A stretch of DNA of 64,000 bases from Gemmatirosa kalamazoonensis (lineage in GTDB: Bacteria > Gemmatimonadota > Gemmatimonadetes > Gemmatimonadales > Gemmatimonadaceae). Positions 43,443 through 51,425 of this stretch are shown piece after piece. Every line of letters begins with the position of its first letter. Position 1 is the stretch's first letter. A model generated the notes under the pieces. That model had not been told where the DNA came from. It ran no database searches and was given only the letters and a program-made list of their open reading frames with translations. The DNA is taken from positions 4,200,220-4,264,219 of the forward strand of contig NZ_CP007128.1 of assembly GCF_000522985.1 (NCBI RefSeq), given 5' to 3'. The position numbers and the translations under genes were made by a program.

Positions 43443-44486
43443 ATGCCCAGCCGCGCCGCACTCCGCCGCTGGTCGCTGGCCATCGCCAGCGCCGTCGCCC
43501 TCCTCGCAGTCACGCCCCCCACCGCGTCTGCACAGCGGTACTCGTCGCTCACGTTCTTCGGCGACAGCTTCACCGACATGGGGATGGCGGACCTCCTCGC
43601 GGCGCTCGGCGGCATCGCCGACCCCAGTCCGACACCGCCCTACGCGCCCGGCACGTTCACAAACGGGCCGACGTGGGCCGGGTACTTCGCGCAGCTGCTC
43701 GGCCACCCGGCGGACGCGGCGCCGGCGCTCGCCGGTGGGAACAACTTCGCGATCGGCGGCGCGCGCACCGGGTTGCTCGGCACCGGCGGCTTCCCGATCG
43801 GCATGCTCTCGCAGCTCGGCCTCTTCGACGGCGTGGCGGCGATCCCGGGCCTGCCGCCGCTCGCCCCCCGCGTGATCGACCCGACCGGCCTGTACGTCGT
43901 GTGGGGCGGCGTGAACGACATCCGCGATGCCGCGACGCTTCCCGCCGCGCAGCAGCTGCCGGCGGTCCAGAACGCGGTGACGAATATCGCGTTCATCACG
44001 AACGCGCTCGCCACGGCCGGCGCGAACACGCTGCTCGTGCCGCTCGCGGCCAACTCCGGGCTGGCGCCGGAGGTGGCCGGCACGCCGTTCGCCGGCATTC
44101 GCAGCAACCTGACCGACGTCTTCAACAACCTGCTGCTCGGCGCGCTGGGCAACCTCCAGTCGATGTTCCCGCTGGTGCACCTCGGCACGTTCGACCCGAA
44201 CACGCTGTACGCGGCGATCGCGGCGGACGCGCTCACGGGCGGCACGCGATTCGGGATCACGAACCTCACGGATCCCTGCCTGCCGGGCTTCGCCACGTCG
44301 GTCCCGCCGATCAGCTGCAACGTCTCGCTGTTCGCGGACGGGCTGCATCCGACGACGCGGGCGCAGGCGATCCTCGGTCGGTACGCGCTGGGTTCCGTGG
44401 TGCCCGAGCCGGCGACGGTGACGCTCGTCGGCGTCGGGCTCGTGATGCTCGGCGTGGGCGGGCGTCGCCGGGCACGGCGCGGTTAG
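43443..44486 (+). CDS. GDSL/SGNH esterase with PEP-CTERM anchor
   Basis: 347-residue exported hydrolase. Signal peptide (LAIASAVALLAVTPPTASAQ). SGNH blocks: I = FFGDSFTDMG (Ser nucleophile), II = NNFAIGGARTG, III = YVVWGGVNDIRD, V = FADGLHPTTRAQ with the catalytic Asp-x-x-His. The C-terminus VPEPAT, a hydrophobic helix and RRRARRG form a PEP-CTERM sorting signal processed by an exosortase encoded elsewhere. It resembles autotransporter-less GDSL lipases that act on lipids or acetylated polysaccharide. Its stop TAG lies in GGTTAGGC, a one-base variant of the octamer. Followed by a bidirectional terminator. Confidence 0.93.
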   Translation: MPSRAALRRWSLAIASAVALLAVTPPTASAQRYSSLTFFGDSFTDMGMADLLAALGGIADPSPTPPYAPGTFTNGPTWAGYFAQLLGHPADAAPALAGGNNFAIGGARTGLLGTGGFPIGMLSQLGLFDGVAAIPGLPPLAPRVIDPTGLYVVWGGVNDIRDAATLPAAQQLPAVQNAVTNIAFITNALATAGANTLLVPLAANSGLAPEVAGTPFAGIRSNLTDVFNNLLLGALGNLQSMFPLVHLGTFDPNTLYAAIAADALTGGTRFGITNLTDPCLPGFATSVPPISCNVSLFADGLHPTTRAQAILGRYALGSVVPEPATVTLVGVGLVMLGVGGRRRARRG

Positions 44487-44510
44487 GCGCCGGCAAGCGC
44501 GATCGTCGAA

Positions 44511-44556
44511 AAACGAGAAGCACCACGGGCATCGAGCCTCGTGGTGCTTCTCGTTT
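44511..44556. terminator. Bidirectional intrinsic terminator
   Basis: A perfect 17-bp stem (44511-44527 with 44540-44556, beginning AAACGAGAAGCACCACG) around a 12-nt loop. Its arms end in AAA/TTT, and on minus the stem runs into a stretch of T residues (44508-44513). It separates the PEP-CTERM esterase gene from the 3' end of the opposing tRNA-Pro gene and can stop both transcripts. Confidence 0.9.
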
Positions 44557-44560
44557 CCCA

Positions 44561-44634
44561 TCGGGACGGCGGGATTCGAACCCGCGACCCCCTGAACCCC
44601 ATTCAGGTGCGCTACCGGGCTGCGCTACGTCCCG
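44561..44634 (-). tRNA. tRNA-Pro(GGG)
   Basis: Cloverleaf on the minus strand: acceptor CGGGACG with its complement, anticodon arm CCTGA-ATGGGGT-TCAGG with anticodon GGG, T-arm GCGGGTTCGAATCCCGC, discriminator A. CCA is not encoded. The terminator at 44511-44556 lies 4 bp downstream. Confidence 0.95.
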
Positions 44635-44739
44635 TCCCCGCGTTCACCGGGTACAGCCCGGCGCCGCTGCGGACTCCCCAACCTAACCGTCGGCAGGGGC
44701 CGATACAACCGAGCCGAGCCCGCCTCGGCTCCTCGCCGG

Positions 44740-45627
44740 CTACTGGCCGAGCACCGAGGCGACCCACTCCGACGGCGACACGACGCGACCGACGTAGAAA
44801 TCGCCGAACGACGCGTACTTCGCGCTCACCTCGTCGAACCGCATCTCCGTCACGATCCGCTTGAACTCCAGCGGATCCGCCGCGAACAGCGTCACGCCCC
44901 ACTCCCACGCGGCGAAGCCCACCGACCCGGTGACGATCTGGAACACCTTCCCGGCGTACCGGCGACCGGTCTTGCCGTGGTCCCACATCAGGCGGCTCCG
45001 CTCCTCGAGCGACAGCGCGTACCAGTTCTGCTCCGCCTCGCGCTTCTTGGACATCGGGTAGAAGCAGACGTACGGCATCGCCTCGCCGGGCGCGGGCGGG
45101 AAGAGCCGCTTCTGCACGTGCGCCGATGCGCGCTCGCTCTCCAGCAGCTCGGCGAGCCGCGCGTTGTACTCGGCGTCGCCCACGGTGCCGCCACGGGCCG
45201 CGGTCTCCTTCGCGGCCTTCACGGCGACGGAGTACATCCCGGCCTCGGTGACGCTGAGGAAGTCGTAGGTGCGGCGCAGTACGTCGCCGAGCGGCTCCGT
45301 CAGCACGGCGCGGCCGGCGGCGCCGAGGCCGTCGAGCGAGGGGCGCATGTGGATCAGCATCAGGTCGGCCGGAGCGCCGACGAGCTGCACCGCGGCCGTC
45401 CATCCGCCGTCGGCCGGCGAGACGAGCCGCGCGATCGCTCCGCGCATCGCCTCGCCGGCGGCGCGGCGATAGTCCACCGAGAGCGCGCGCAGCGCGGCGC
45501 GATCGACGGTGAAGAGCTGGTGATGCGAGTACCAACCCTCGAGCGTGAGCGCCGGAGCGACGTACGTCGGCTCGGCGGCGGCGGCGGGCGCGGCGGGGCG
45601 CTGGGGCGCGGCGGCGGGTGCCGTCAT
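44740..45627 (-). CDS. chdC: Coproheme decarboxylase / chlorite dismutase family (ChdC, HemQ)
   Basis: 295-residue haem-pathway enzyme that oxidatively decarboxylates coproheme III to haem b in the coproporphyrin-dependent route. Core motifs: LEGWYSHHQLFTVDR, FYPMSKKREAEQNWYALS with the reactive Tyr at about 190, MWDHGKTGRRYAGKV with the proximal His at about 217, and FAAWEWGVTLFA. The first 40 residues are an Ala/Pro-rich extension. ATG 45627 lies 5 bp after the stop of the HMA gene, so both are in one operon. Haem made here may serve respiration. Confidence 0.93.
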   Translation of the reverse strand: MTAPAAAPQRPAAPAAAAEPTYVAPALTLEGWYSHHQLFTVDRAALRALSVDYRRAAGEAMRGAIARLVSPADGGWTAAVQLVGAPADLMLIHMRPSLDGLGAAGRAVLTEPLGDVLRRTYDFLSVTEAGMYSVAVKAAKETAARGGTVGDAEYNARLAELLESERASAHVQKRLFPPAPGEAMPYVCFYPMSKKREAEQNWYALSLEERSRLMWDHGKTGRRYAGKVFQIVTGSVGFAAWEWGVTLFAADPLEFKRIVTEMRFDEVSAKYASFGDFYVGRVVSPSEWVASVLGQ

Positions 45628-45632
45628 CCCCG

Positions 45633-45839
45633 TTAGGCCCCGGCGGGCTCGTAGCCCGCGTCGCGCACGGCGTCGAGCAGCTCGCGCTTCGGCGTCCGCG
45701 CCGGATCGTACGCGACGGTGGCCGAGCCCACGTCCACGCGCTCCACCTCGACGCCCGGCAGCTCGGCGAGCGCGTCGCGCACCGCCTTCACGCAGTGCGC
45801 GCAGCTCATGCCGTCGATCTGCATCGTCATGCGGTCCAT
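45633..45839 (-). CDS. Heavy-metal-associated (HMA) copper-chaperone-like protein
   Basis: 68-residue ferredoxin-like HMA protein with the metal motif GMSCAHC (Cys13, Cys16), the following helix VKAVRDALAEL, strands VERVDVGSATVAYDP and the helix KRELLDAVRDAGYEP. This is a CopZ-like copper carrier by family knowledge. ATG 45839 is preceded by GAGGAGAGACG. It overlaps nothing but ends 5 bp before chdC; the stop TAA is inside a GCCTAACG copy (coding strand). Co-occurrence with a haem enzyme suggests a shared metal or respiratory context. Confidence 0.92.
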   Translation of the reverse strand: MDRMTMQIDGMSCAHCVKAVRDALAELPGVEVERVDVGSATVAYDPARTPKRELLDAVRDAGYEPAGA

Positions 45840-45954
45840 CGTCTCTCCTCGTTCGGTCCTACGGGAAAGGTAGACCCCACCGACACCCGGCGTGCAGTCC
45901 CTGGGGGCGACTGCCGTATCTCTCCCGTCGCATCTCCGTCTCTGTCCAAGGTAC

Positions 45955-45975
45955 TCCCACGACAAATCCCACGAC
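45955..45975. repeat. Left direct repeat of the phage-like module
   Basis: TCCCACGACAAATCCCACGAC: two TCCCACGA words 12 bp apart. Matches the right boundary 49973-49991 apart from the four spacer bases. Candidate attachment-site half. Confidence 0.55.
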
Positions 45976-46136
45976 AACGTCCGGGTGCCTAACGGCAATC
46001 CGGTGGGCTCGTGGCGGGGGCAGACGACGGGGCCGATGCCCTGTTGCGACGAGACGCTCTCATCCGTTGACGTGGCGGTCCAGGACGACGGCGCCGGCGC
46101 ACGTGCCGGCCGCGCTGCCGACCGACCGCGCGTACC

Positions 46137-46436
46137 GCCGATCCGTCGTGGTGGGACATTGCGGCGGCCGACGAGGAAAGCTACCTCCGTGGCTATGCGA
46201 TACCGAACACGGGCACGAAGGCGTGGTGGGCGCTGCCGAAAGGGCTGCCCGAGCACCATTGGACGACCGCCCCGGGCATCTTCGACGCCGTGCGCCGCGG
46301 GTACGTCGACGAGCCGTCGCTGAAAAGCTCCCGCTCTGCAACGCGGCGTGGCTCGCGGCGCGCACCGAGCGCGCACCGAGCGAATCCGGCGCCGACGCCT
46401 CCCCTCGCTGTCGCCTTCCGCTTCGAGGCTCCCGAC
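46137..46436 (+). pseudogene. Possible broken phage coding fragment
   Basis: In the frame of the downstream 135-residue gene, 46137-46322 reads as natural-looking protein (ADPSWWDIAAADEES, YAIPNTGTKAWWALP, TAPGIFDAVRRGYVDEPS), then degenerates to Arg/Ala/Pro-rich residues up to the ATG at 46437. No start codon with a ribosome-binding site precedes it. A plausible continuation (EKLPLCNAAWLAARTERAP) lies in another frame just after 46320, suggesting a frameshift. I read it as the decayed 3' part of a phage gene truncated by the left boundary. Confidence 0.35.
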
Positions 46437-46844
46437 ATGGCCACGGTATTCAACACGATCACGAAGAACACGATGCTCGACAGCATCGACGCGGCCTTCA
46501 ACGGCGGCACGCTGGAGATTCGCACCGGCGCGCCGCCGGGGCCGGGGGCCGCGCCCACCGGCACGCTGCTCGTGAGCATCACGCTCCCGGCCGACCTGTG
46601 GGCCGCCGCGTCGAATGCCGTGAAGCCGCTGAATGCCGCGCTCACGCCCACGGCGGCCGTCGGCGCCGGCACCGCGGGGCATTTCCGCATCAAGGCGGCG
46701 GGCGACACCGGCGCCGTCTCGACCACGCAGCACCGCATCGAGGGCACGATCACGGTGACGGGCGGCGGGGGCGACATCACGCTCGATAACACGTCGATCG
46801 CCGTCGGGCAGAACGTGACGATCTCGACGCTCAGCCTCACGTAG
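46437..46844 (+). CDS. Phage structural-like small protein, unknown function
   Basis: 135-residue protein starting MATVFNTITKNTMLDSID: no signal peptide, then a Gly/Ala/Thr-rich beta pattern (GTLEIRTGAPPG, GTLLVSITLPADLW, TQHRIEGTITVTGGGGDITLDNTS, TISTLSLT). This type of short protein is found immediately before tail-fibre or receptor-binding genes in tailed phages and prophages. The ORF is open upstream, but the ATG at 46437 begins the region of sensible composition. It ends 15 bp before the large tail gene; GTTAGCC TCCCGCCCT between them is purine-poor, so the ribosome-binding site is weak. Confidence 0.6.
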   Translation: MATVFNTITKNTMLDSIDAAFNGGTLEIRTGAPPGPGAAPTGTLLVSITLPADLWAAASNAVKPLNAALTPTAAVGAGTAGHFRIKAAGDTGAVSTTQHRIEGTITVTGGGGDITLDNTSIAVGQNVTISTLSLT

Positions 46845-46859
46845 TTAGCCTCCCGCCCT

Positions 46860-49800
46860 ATGGCCTTCGCCGGCTATTTCACCGTCACCATCCCCGCCGA
46901 CGGCTCGCTCGCCGCCGACGTGACGGGGTTCACGGTCGCGGTGCGCCTGAGCGCCGCGGAGCTGGCGAGCGTGGCGAACGGCGGGCTGTGTCGCGCCGAC
47001 GCGCGCGACATCGTGCCCTACGCCAGCTACTCGGGCGGCGCGTTCGTCACGCAGCTCACCTTCGAGCGCACGCGCTACGACGCGTCGGCCGGCGAGGTCG
47101 TGCTCTACGTTGCCGGTCGCACCGTCTCCAAGACCGCGGATCAGACCTTCGTCGTCGCGTTAGGCGATGGCTCGCAGGCCACGGACTACAGCTCGGCGGC
47201 GGCCTGGGACACCAGCACGTTCGCGTTCGTCTGCCACATGGGGAACGGCGCCACGTGGGTGGGCACCGACGCGACGGCGGGCGGGCGCAACCTCACGATC
47301 ACCGGCGCCGGCACGCCGAGCCTCGACAAGAGCGGCGACGGCCAGGTCGCCGGCGACGGCGCGAGCTACGGCGAGCATAACGGGGCGAGCGACGTGGTGC
47401 CGGACAAGAATGTCCTCACGCTCGAGGCGATCTTCGAGACGACGGCCTCGATCACGGCGGGCACCTCCTCGCTGGTCGACCTCGGGGACTTCGCGTCGCC
47501 GGAGATTCCGTACGAGCTGAGCGTCCGCCCGACGGACTCGATGCGCTCGCAGAACCTGACGAACGCCGTCAACGCGGCGAACGGCGCGATCGCGGTGGGG
47601 GTCAACTACGGAGCCGCCGTGTTCGACCTCCAGAACGCGACCGCCGCCGCGCGGCGCATCCTCGACGTGAACGGCGTCACGACGACGGGGACCGTCCAGA
47701 CCCCGATCGCGAGCGCGCCGCAGGACATCAGCGTCGGCACGCGCCGGCTGAATGGCGCCACGCGCACGCAGATCCTGCCGGCGACCATCAAGCTGCGCGA
47801 GGTCCGCATCTACAAGACGGCGCGCACGGCGGATCAGCGGCGCGCGGTGCGCAGGAACTTCACCGACGCGGCGTTCTACTCGGTCGGCAGCTTCACGAGC
47901 GCGTCTGTCGGCGGCAACGCCCCCCCCACAGCGACGATCACCGCGCCGGCCGCGGGGACGGTGGTGACGCAGGGGAGCGCGACGACGCTCACCGGCACGG
48001 CCACCGACGCCGAGGACGGCACGCTCACCGGCGCCTCGCTCGCCTGGACCTCGAGCCTCGACGGCGCGTTAGGCACCGGCACGAGCATCTCCCCGACCCT
48101 CTCGCTCGGCACGCACACGATCACGCTCACCGCGACGGACTCGGCGAGCGCCACGGACACCGACGCCGTCACCGTCATCGTTCGCACCGCCGCGCGCATC
48201 GCCAACGACGCCCTCATCGCGGCGACGGGCGGCGACGCGGTCTGGCTGGCGGTCGCGGACTCGCGCGAGAACGTGACGAAGGACGGGAGCGATCGCGTGA
48301 GCGCGTGGGACGACGTGCGCGGCGCGGGCGCGGGCTTCCTCAACACGCTCGCGCAGGCGACGGCGGGGAGCCAGCCGCTGTGGACCGCGAGCGGGATCGT
48401 GTTCAGCGCCGCCCGCCAGGACCACCTGATCGCCGCGCTCGATTCGGCGATCAACCTCGCCGCGACGGACGCGCTGCACATCTTCGCGGTGGTGAGGTCG
48501 CCCTCGGCCGGCGCGCACCTCGTGAGCCTCTCGCCCGATCCGACGCTTACCACCGCGCTGCCCTACTGCAACCTCACCACGCGGCCGGGCGGCACCTACG
48601 GGCTCCAGGCGAACGCGGGGCCGAGCGGCACCACCAACCTCGTGACGCTCGACAGCAAGAGCACGGCGGGGAGCACGGTGCGCGCCGTCATCGCGGGGCG
48701 CGAGCAGAACGTCGCCGCGGCGCTCGGCGGGCCGCACGTCTACCAGCTGCATGTGCGCGGCCGGCAGGGCGTGAAGCGCCACCGCCTTCCGGTGGCGACG
48801 AGCAGATCGCTCCAAGTGGCGTTAGGCCGGTGGGGCACGACCTACGCCGACATGACCGTGCTCTGGGTCGGCGTCAGCTCGGCCACGCGGAGCCGCGCGC
48901 TCGACGACGCGTTCGAGGCGTTCGCCCGCGCGCAGTTCGGCGCCGCGCCCGACCTCTCGAAGATGGGGACGATCGTCAACATCGGCGCCTCCAACGATCG
49001 CGGCTTCGGCACCTCCTCGCCGGTGGATGACGCGGGGGACACGGCGGGCGCGAACGGCACCGGGTGGTGGTTCACGACCTGTGCGCAGCGCAAGTCGGGC
49101 GCAGGGACGTTCGCCGCGCTGGGGCTCGAGGACGACCCGAACAAGGTGAGTGCCGCGCACAACGGCGCTGGATTCGTGGAGTTCGATACGACGTGGGACT
49201 ACCGCGTGGCGCTGGAGCTCGATACCCGGCGCGGGGGGCCGCACCTCCTCCTCACGGGGTTCGTCCTCAACCCGATCATCTCGACCTACGTCAACGCGGG
49301 CGACGTGCCGACGGTGATCTCGCTCTTCACGGCGTTCGTCGCGCGGGCGGTGGCGCTCGGCTTCAAGGTGATCGGCCAGACCTCGATCGACTACGACCAG
49401 CTCTACACGCCGACCAAGACGGGCACGATCAACCAGAAGGGCGTGAACGTGAAGCTGTGGAACGACTGGTTGCGCGACCCCGCGGGGTTCCTCGCGCTGC
49501 CGGGCGTGGTGGGTCTGCTCGACTTCGAGGCGATGAACGACGGTGGCGTGCGCTTCCTCCAGATCGACCGCGCGCCCTCGCACGCGTGCGCGAATACGGC
49601 CTACTACGACGCGCTCTCGGAGCACTACAGCACGGCCGCGGCGCCGAAGCTCGGCAACTTCGCCAAGGACTGGTTCGACGCGCACCCCCAGGTGCTCGGC
49701 TCCCCGACCTGGGGAGCGACGCTCGCCACCCAGCCGGCGATCATCGGCGCCGGCACCGTCGGCACGCCCGGCTCGATCACCGGCATCGGGACGCTGACGA

Positions 49801-49931
49801 GCGCGCCGGTGGTGGCGGGCACGGGGGTGGTGCTCGTCAGCGGCGGGGGGACGCTCATGGTCCCGCCGGCCGTAGCAGGTGATGGGGCGGTGCTCGTCAG
49901 CGGCGGGGGCGTGCTGGTGGTCGGGTCGTAG
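46860..49931 (+). CDS. Large modular phage tail-fibre-like protein
   Basis: 1023 residues, no signal peptide. Order of parts: DUF2341-like N-terminus (about 1-110, FAGYFTVTIPADGSLAAD); LamG/concanavalin-like sandwich (about 120-345); PKD/Ig-like domain (about 353-445, APPTATITAPAAGTVV to TDAVTVIV); a second sandwich (about 450-690); an SGNH-like region (about 700-945) with VNIGASNDRG at block I and DRAPSHACANTAYYDAL resembling block V; and a Gly/Val-rich tail with two VLVSGGG repeats. This matches receptor-binding or glycan-degrading tail proteins rather than a host enzyme. Three Leu-Gly pairs use TTAGGC. The gene is the main content of the 45.96-49.99 kb module. Confidence 0.6.
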   Translation: MAFAGYFTVTIPADGSLAADVTGFTVAVRLSAAELASVANGGLCRADARDIVPYASYSGGAFVTQLTFERTRYDASAGEVVLYVAGRTVSKTADQTFVVALGDGSQATDYSSAAAWDTSTFAFVCHMGNGATWVGTDATAGGRNLTITGAGTPSLDKSGDGQVAGDGASYGEHNGASDVVPDKNVLTLEAIFETTASITAGTSSLVDLGDFASPEIPYELSVRPTDSMRSQNLTNAVNAANGAIAVGVNYGAAVFDLQNATAAARRILDVNGVTTTGTVQTPIASAPQDISVGTRRLNGATRTQILPATIKLREVRIYKTARTADQRRAVRRNFTDAAFYSVGSFTSASVGGNAPPTATITAPAAGTVVTQGSATTLTGTATDAEDGTLTGASLAWTSSLDGALGTGTSISPTLSLGTHTITLTATDSASATDTDAVTVIVRTAARIANDALIAATGGDAVWLAVADSRENVTKDGSDRVSAWDDVRGAGAGFLNTLAQATAGSQPLWTASGIVFSAARQDHLIAALDSAINLAATDALHIFAVVRSPSAGAHLVSLSPDPTLTTALPYCNLTTRPGGTYGLQANAGPSGTTNLVTLDSKSTAGSTVRAVIAGREQNVAAALGGPHVYQLHVRGRQGVKRHRLPVATSRSLQVALGRWGTTYADMTVLWVGVSSATRSRALDDAFEAFARAQFGAAPDLSKMGTIVNIGASNDRGFGTSSPVDDAGDTAGANGTGWWFTTCAQRKSGAGTFAALGLEDDPNKVSAAHNGAGFVEFDTTWDYRVALELDTRRGGPHLLLTGFVLNPIISTYVNAGDVPTVISLFTAFVARAVALGFKVIGQTSIDYDQLYTPTKTGTINQKGVNVKLWNDWLRDPAGFLALPGVVGLLDFEAMNDGGVRFLQIDRAPSHACANTAYYDALSEHYSTAAAPKLGNFAKDWFDAHPQVLGSPTWGATLATQPAIIGAGTVGTPGSITGIGTLTSAPVVAGTGVVLVSGGGTLMVPPAVAGDGAVLVSGGGVLVVGS

Positions 49932-49972
49932 CGGGCGCGGGGGGACGTCCTCAGCGGCGTGCGCGTGCCGAG

Positions 49973-49991
49973 TCCCACGATTCGTCCCACG
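49973..49991. repeat. Right direct repeat of the phage-like module
   Basis: TCCCACGATTCGTCCCACG, matching the left repeat except for its 4-base spacer. It lies between the end of the tail gene and the stop codon of the DUF4440-type gene at 50016. Confidence 0.55.
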
Positions 49992-50015
49992 CCACTGCCG
50001 CCGCACGCCGGAGAA

Positions 50016-50867
50016 TCACGAGTGATCGTGGATCATCCGCCATCCGGCGGGCGTGCGCGCCCACACCGTGGTGAACCAGCCGGTGCGATCGGGACGTCCG
50101 CCACCGGTGAGCACGAACTGCCCCGTGACGAGCGCGTGGCCGGTGCCTAACGGACGCACGACGACGTGCTCGTAGTGGAGCGTCTGCAGCGGCCGCCCGG
50201 TGCGCCAGAAGCCGGCGCGCATCTGCGCCTCGATCGCCGCGATGCCGCGCTCCGGGCCGTTGCTGCCCATCGACGTGGCGGTGTCGACGTACGCCCACAG
50301 ATAGCGTGACAGGTCGCCGCGGTTCCAGCCGGCGGCGGTGGAGTCGAGCACCGCGCGGATGGCGGCCGCGTCGTCGACGCGCCGGCAGGTGAGCGAGTCG
50401 CCGAGCGCCCATGCCTGGCCGTCGCGCGAGACCTCGTAGGTCATGCGGAACGTGGAGTCCGATGCGCGCCGATAGGTGAAGCGCTCGCGGCGTCCCGCGG
50501 TGGTGTCCGTCGTGAACGCGAGCGTCCCGCCCTGCCACGGCGCCGCGCGGAAGCGGCGCGCGCCGCCGAAGTTGTCGGTGAGAACCGAGAGCAGCCCGCC
50601 GCTCGCGTCGCCGCCCCACTGCAGCCGCGCCGCGAAGCGGTTCGGCGCCCGATCGACGTGGGCGCCGGCGAGCCACGCCGAGTCGAGCGTCGGCGCGAAC
50701 GAGATGTCCGACTCGATCGGGCGTCCGTTCGCGAACGCGCCGGCGCACGACCATTCGCCGCTGAAGAACGCGACGACGTCGCTCGGGACACGCGGGGGGC
50801 GCGTGGGCTGTGCCGCGGCCGGCGAGGCCGCGGCGAGGCACGCCGCGGCGGCGAGAAGGCGACGCAT
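50016..50867 (-). CDS. Secreted two-domain protein with DUF4440/SnoaL-like C-terminus
   Basis: 283-residue exported protein: signal peptide MRRLLAAAACLAAASPAAAQ, a lipocalin-like beta domain (about 25-155: FFSGEWSCAGAFANGRP, GGLLSVLTDNFGGARRF, TFRMTYEVSRDG) and an NTF2-fold domain of the DUF4440/SnoaL type (about 160-283: IRAVLDSTAAGWNRGDLSRYLWAYVDTATS, GHALVTGQFVLTGGG, WFTTVWARTPAGWRMIHDHS). Both folds bind small hydrophobic ligands in other proteins; the ligand is unknown here. ATG 50867 is preferred because the frame upstream runs into the tRNA terminator and tRNA-Gly. Confidence 0.85.
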   Translation of the reverse strand: MRRLLAAAACLAAASPAAAQPTRPPRVPSDVVAFFSGEWSCAGAFANGRPIESDISFAPTLDSAWLAGAHVDRAPNRFAARLQWGGDASGGLLSVLTDNFGGARRFRAAPWQGGTLAFTTDTTAGRRERFTYRRASDSTFRMTYEVSRDGQAWALGDSLTCRRVDDAAAIRAVLDSTAAGWNRGDLSRYLWAYVDTATSMGSNGPERGIAAIEAQMRAGFWRTGRPLQTLHYEHVVVRPLGTGHALVTGQFVLTGGGRPDRTGWFTTVWARTPAGWRMIHDHS

Positions 50868-50890
50868 CGGGAGCGGGTGCGGGGGAAACG

Positions 50891-50928
50891 AAAAAAGGCC
50901 GGCGGAGCACCGAGGTGCCTCGCCGGCC
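50891..50928 (-). terminator. Intrinsic terminator of the tRNA cluster
   Basis: GGCCGGCGGAGCACC (50897-50911) pairs with GGTGCCTCGCCGGCC (50914-50928) with two mismatches; on the minus strand it is followed by six T (complement of 50891-50896). It sits 14 bp after the tRNA-Gly 3' end. Confidence 0.9.
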
Positions 50929-50941
50929 GTGGTCTTTCGAG

Positions 50942-51014
50942 AGCGGGAGACGGGGTTCGAACCCGCGACATCCAGCTTGGGAAGCTGGCGCTCTACCAAC
51001 TGAGCTACTCCCGC
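50942..51014 (-). tRNA. tRNA-Gly(CCC)
   Basis: Minus-strand cloverleaf: acceptor GCGGGAG, anticodon arm CCAGC-TTCCCAA-GCTGG with anticodon CCC, T-arm GCGGGTTCGAACCCCGT, discriminator U. Last gene of the eight-tRNA array. Confidence 0.95.
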
Positions 51015-51044
51015 AGAGCCTGCATCGAGATGCCTCAACAATCT

Positions 51045-51076
51045 GCGCCTCTTGCGGGCGAGGCCGCAAGAGGCGC
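51045..51076. repeat. Spacer hairpin between tRNA-Gly and tRNA-Thr
   Basis: GCGCCTCTTGCGG (51045-51057) and CCGCAAGAGGCGC (51064-51076) are perfect complements around a 6-nt loop. It lies inside the tRNA array, where it may direct RNase processing or cause partial termination. Confidence 0.75.
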
Positions 51077-51083
51077 TGGAGAG

Positions 51084-51155
51084 AGCCACAGGTCGGGATT
51101 GAACCGACGACCGCCCGATTACGAATCGGGTGCTCTACCACTGAGCTACTGTGGC
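51084..51155 (-). tRNA. tRNA-Thr(CGT)
   Basis: Minus-strand cloverleaf: acceptor GCCACAG, anticodon arm CCCGA-TTCGTAA-TCGGG with anticodon CGT, T-arm GTCGGTTCAATCCCGAC, discriminator U. Confidence 0.95.
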
Positions 51156-51197
51156 AATGGGACGTTCAGACGTTCCGCGCTGCGAAGAATGCTTGCA

Positions 51198-51279
51198 TGC
51201 CCTGGCGCGGACTCGAACCGCGACGCCTTTCGGCACCACCCCCTCAAGATGGCGTGTCTACCAATTTCACCACCAGGGC
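51198..51279 (-). tRNA. tRNA-Leu(GAG)
   Basis: Minus-strand class II tRNA, 82 nt with a variable arm (GGTGCCGAAAGGCG). Acceptor GCCCTGG, anticodon arm CCATC-TTGAGGG-GGTGG with anticodon GAG, T-arm GCGGTTCGAGTCCGC, discriminator A. Confidence 0.95.
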
Positions 51280-51309
51280 GCGAACAAGCGATCCAGCGTT
51301 TTCAAGCAA

Positions 51310-51384
51310 CGGGGCCGACGGGGCTCGAACCCGCGACCTCTCGAGTGACAGTCGAGTGCTCTAACCAAACTGAGCTACGGCCCC
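51310..51384 (-). tRNA. tRNA-Asp(GTC)
   Basis: Minus-strand cloverleaf: acceptor GGGGCCG, anticodon arm CTCGA-CTGTCAC-TCGAG with anticodon GTC, T-arm GCGGGTTCGAGCCCCGT, discriminator G as expected for Asp. Confidence 0.95.
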
Positions 51385-51425
51385 TTTCCAACGACGGCCG
51401 CGAGGCCGTTGCCACATCCTGCTGA

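Larger units (their letters stand above)
45955..49991 (+). mobile_element. Phage-tail-like module between short direct repeats
   Basis: A 4.0-kb segment bounded by TCCCACGA-N4-TCCCACG at 45955-45973 (N4 = CAAA) and 49973-49991 (N4 = TTCG), in the same orientation, 15 of 19 bases identical. Inside are a possible broken reading frame, a 135-residue gene and a 1023-residue tail-fibre-like gene, both plus strand, while both flanks are minus-strand genes. No integrase, capsid or terminase gene is present. This looks like a remnant or cargo of a prophage. The boundaries are my proposal. Confidence 0.55.

Noticed and set aside
46110-46290. Annotating the fragment before the small phage gene as an intact gene
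   Set aside because: No start signal and composition degenerates on both sides; kept as a possible pseudogene only.
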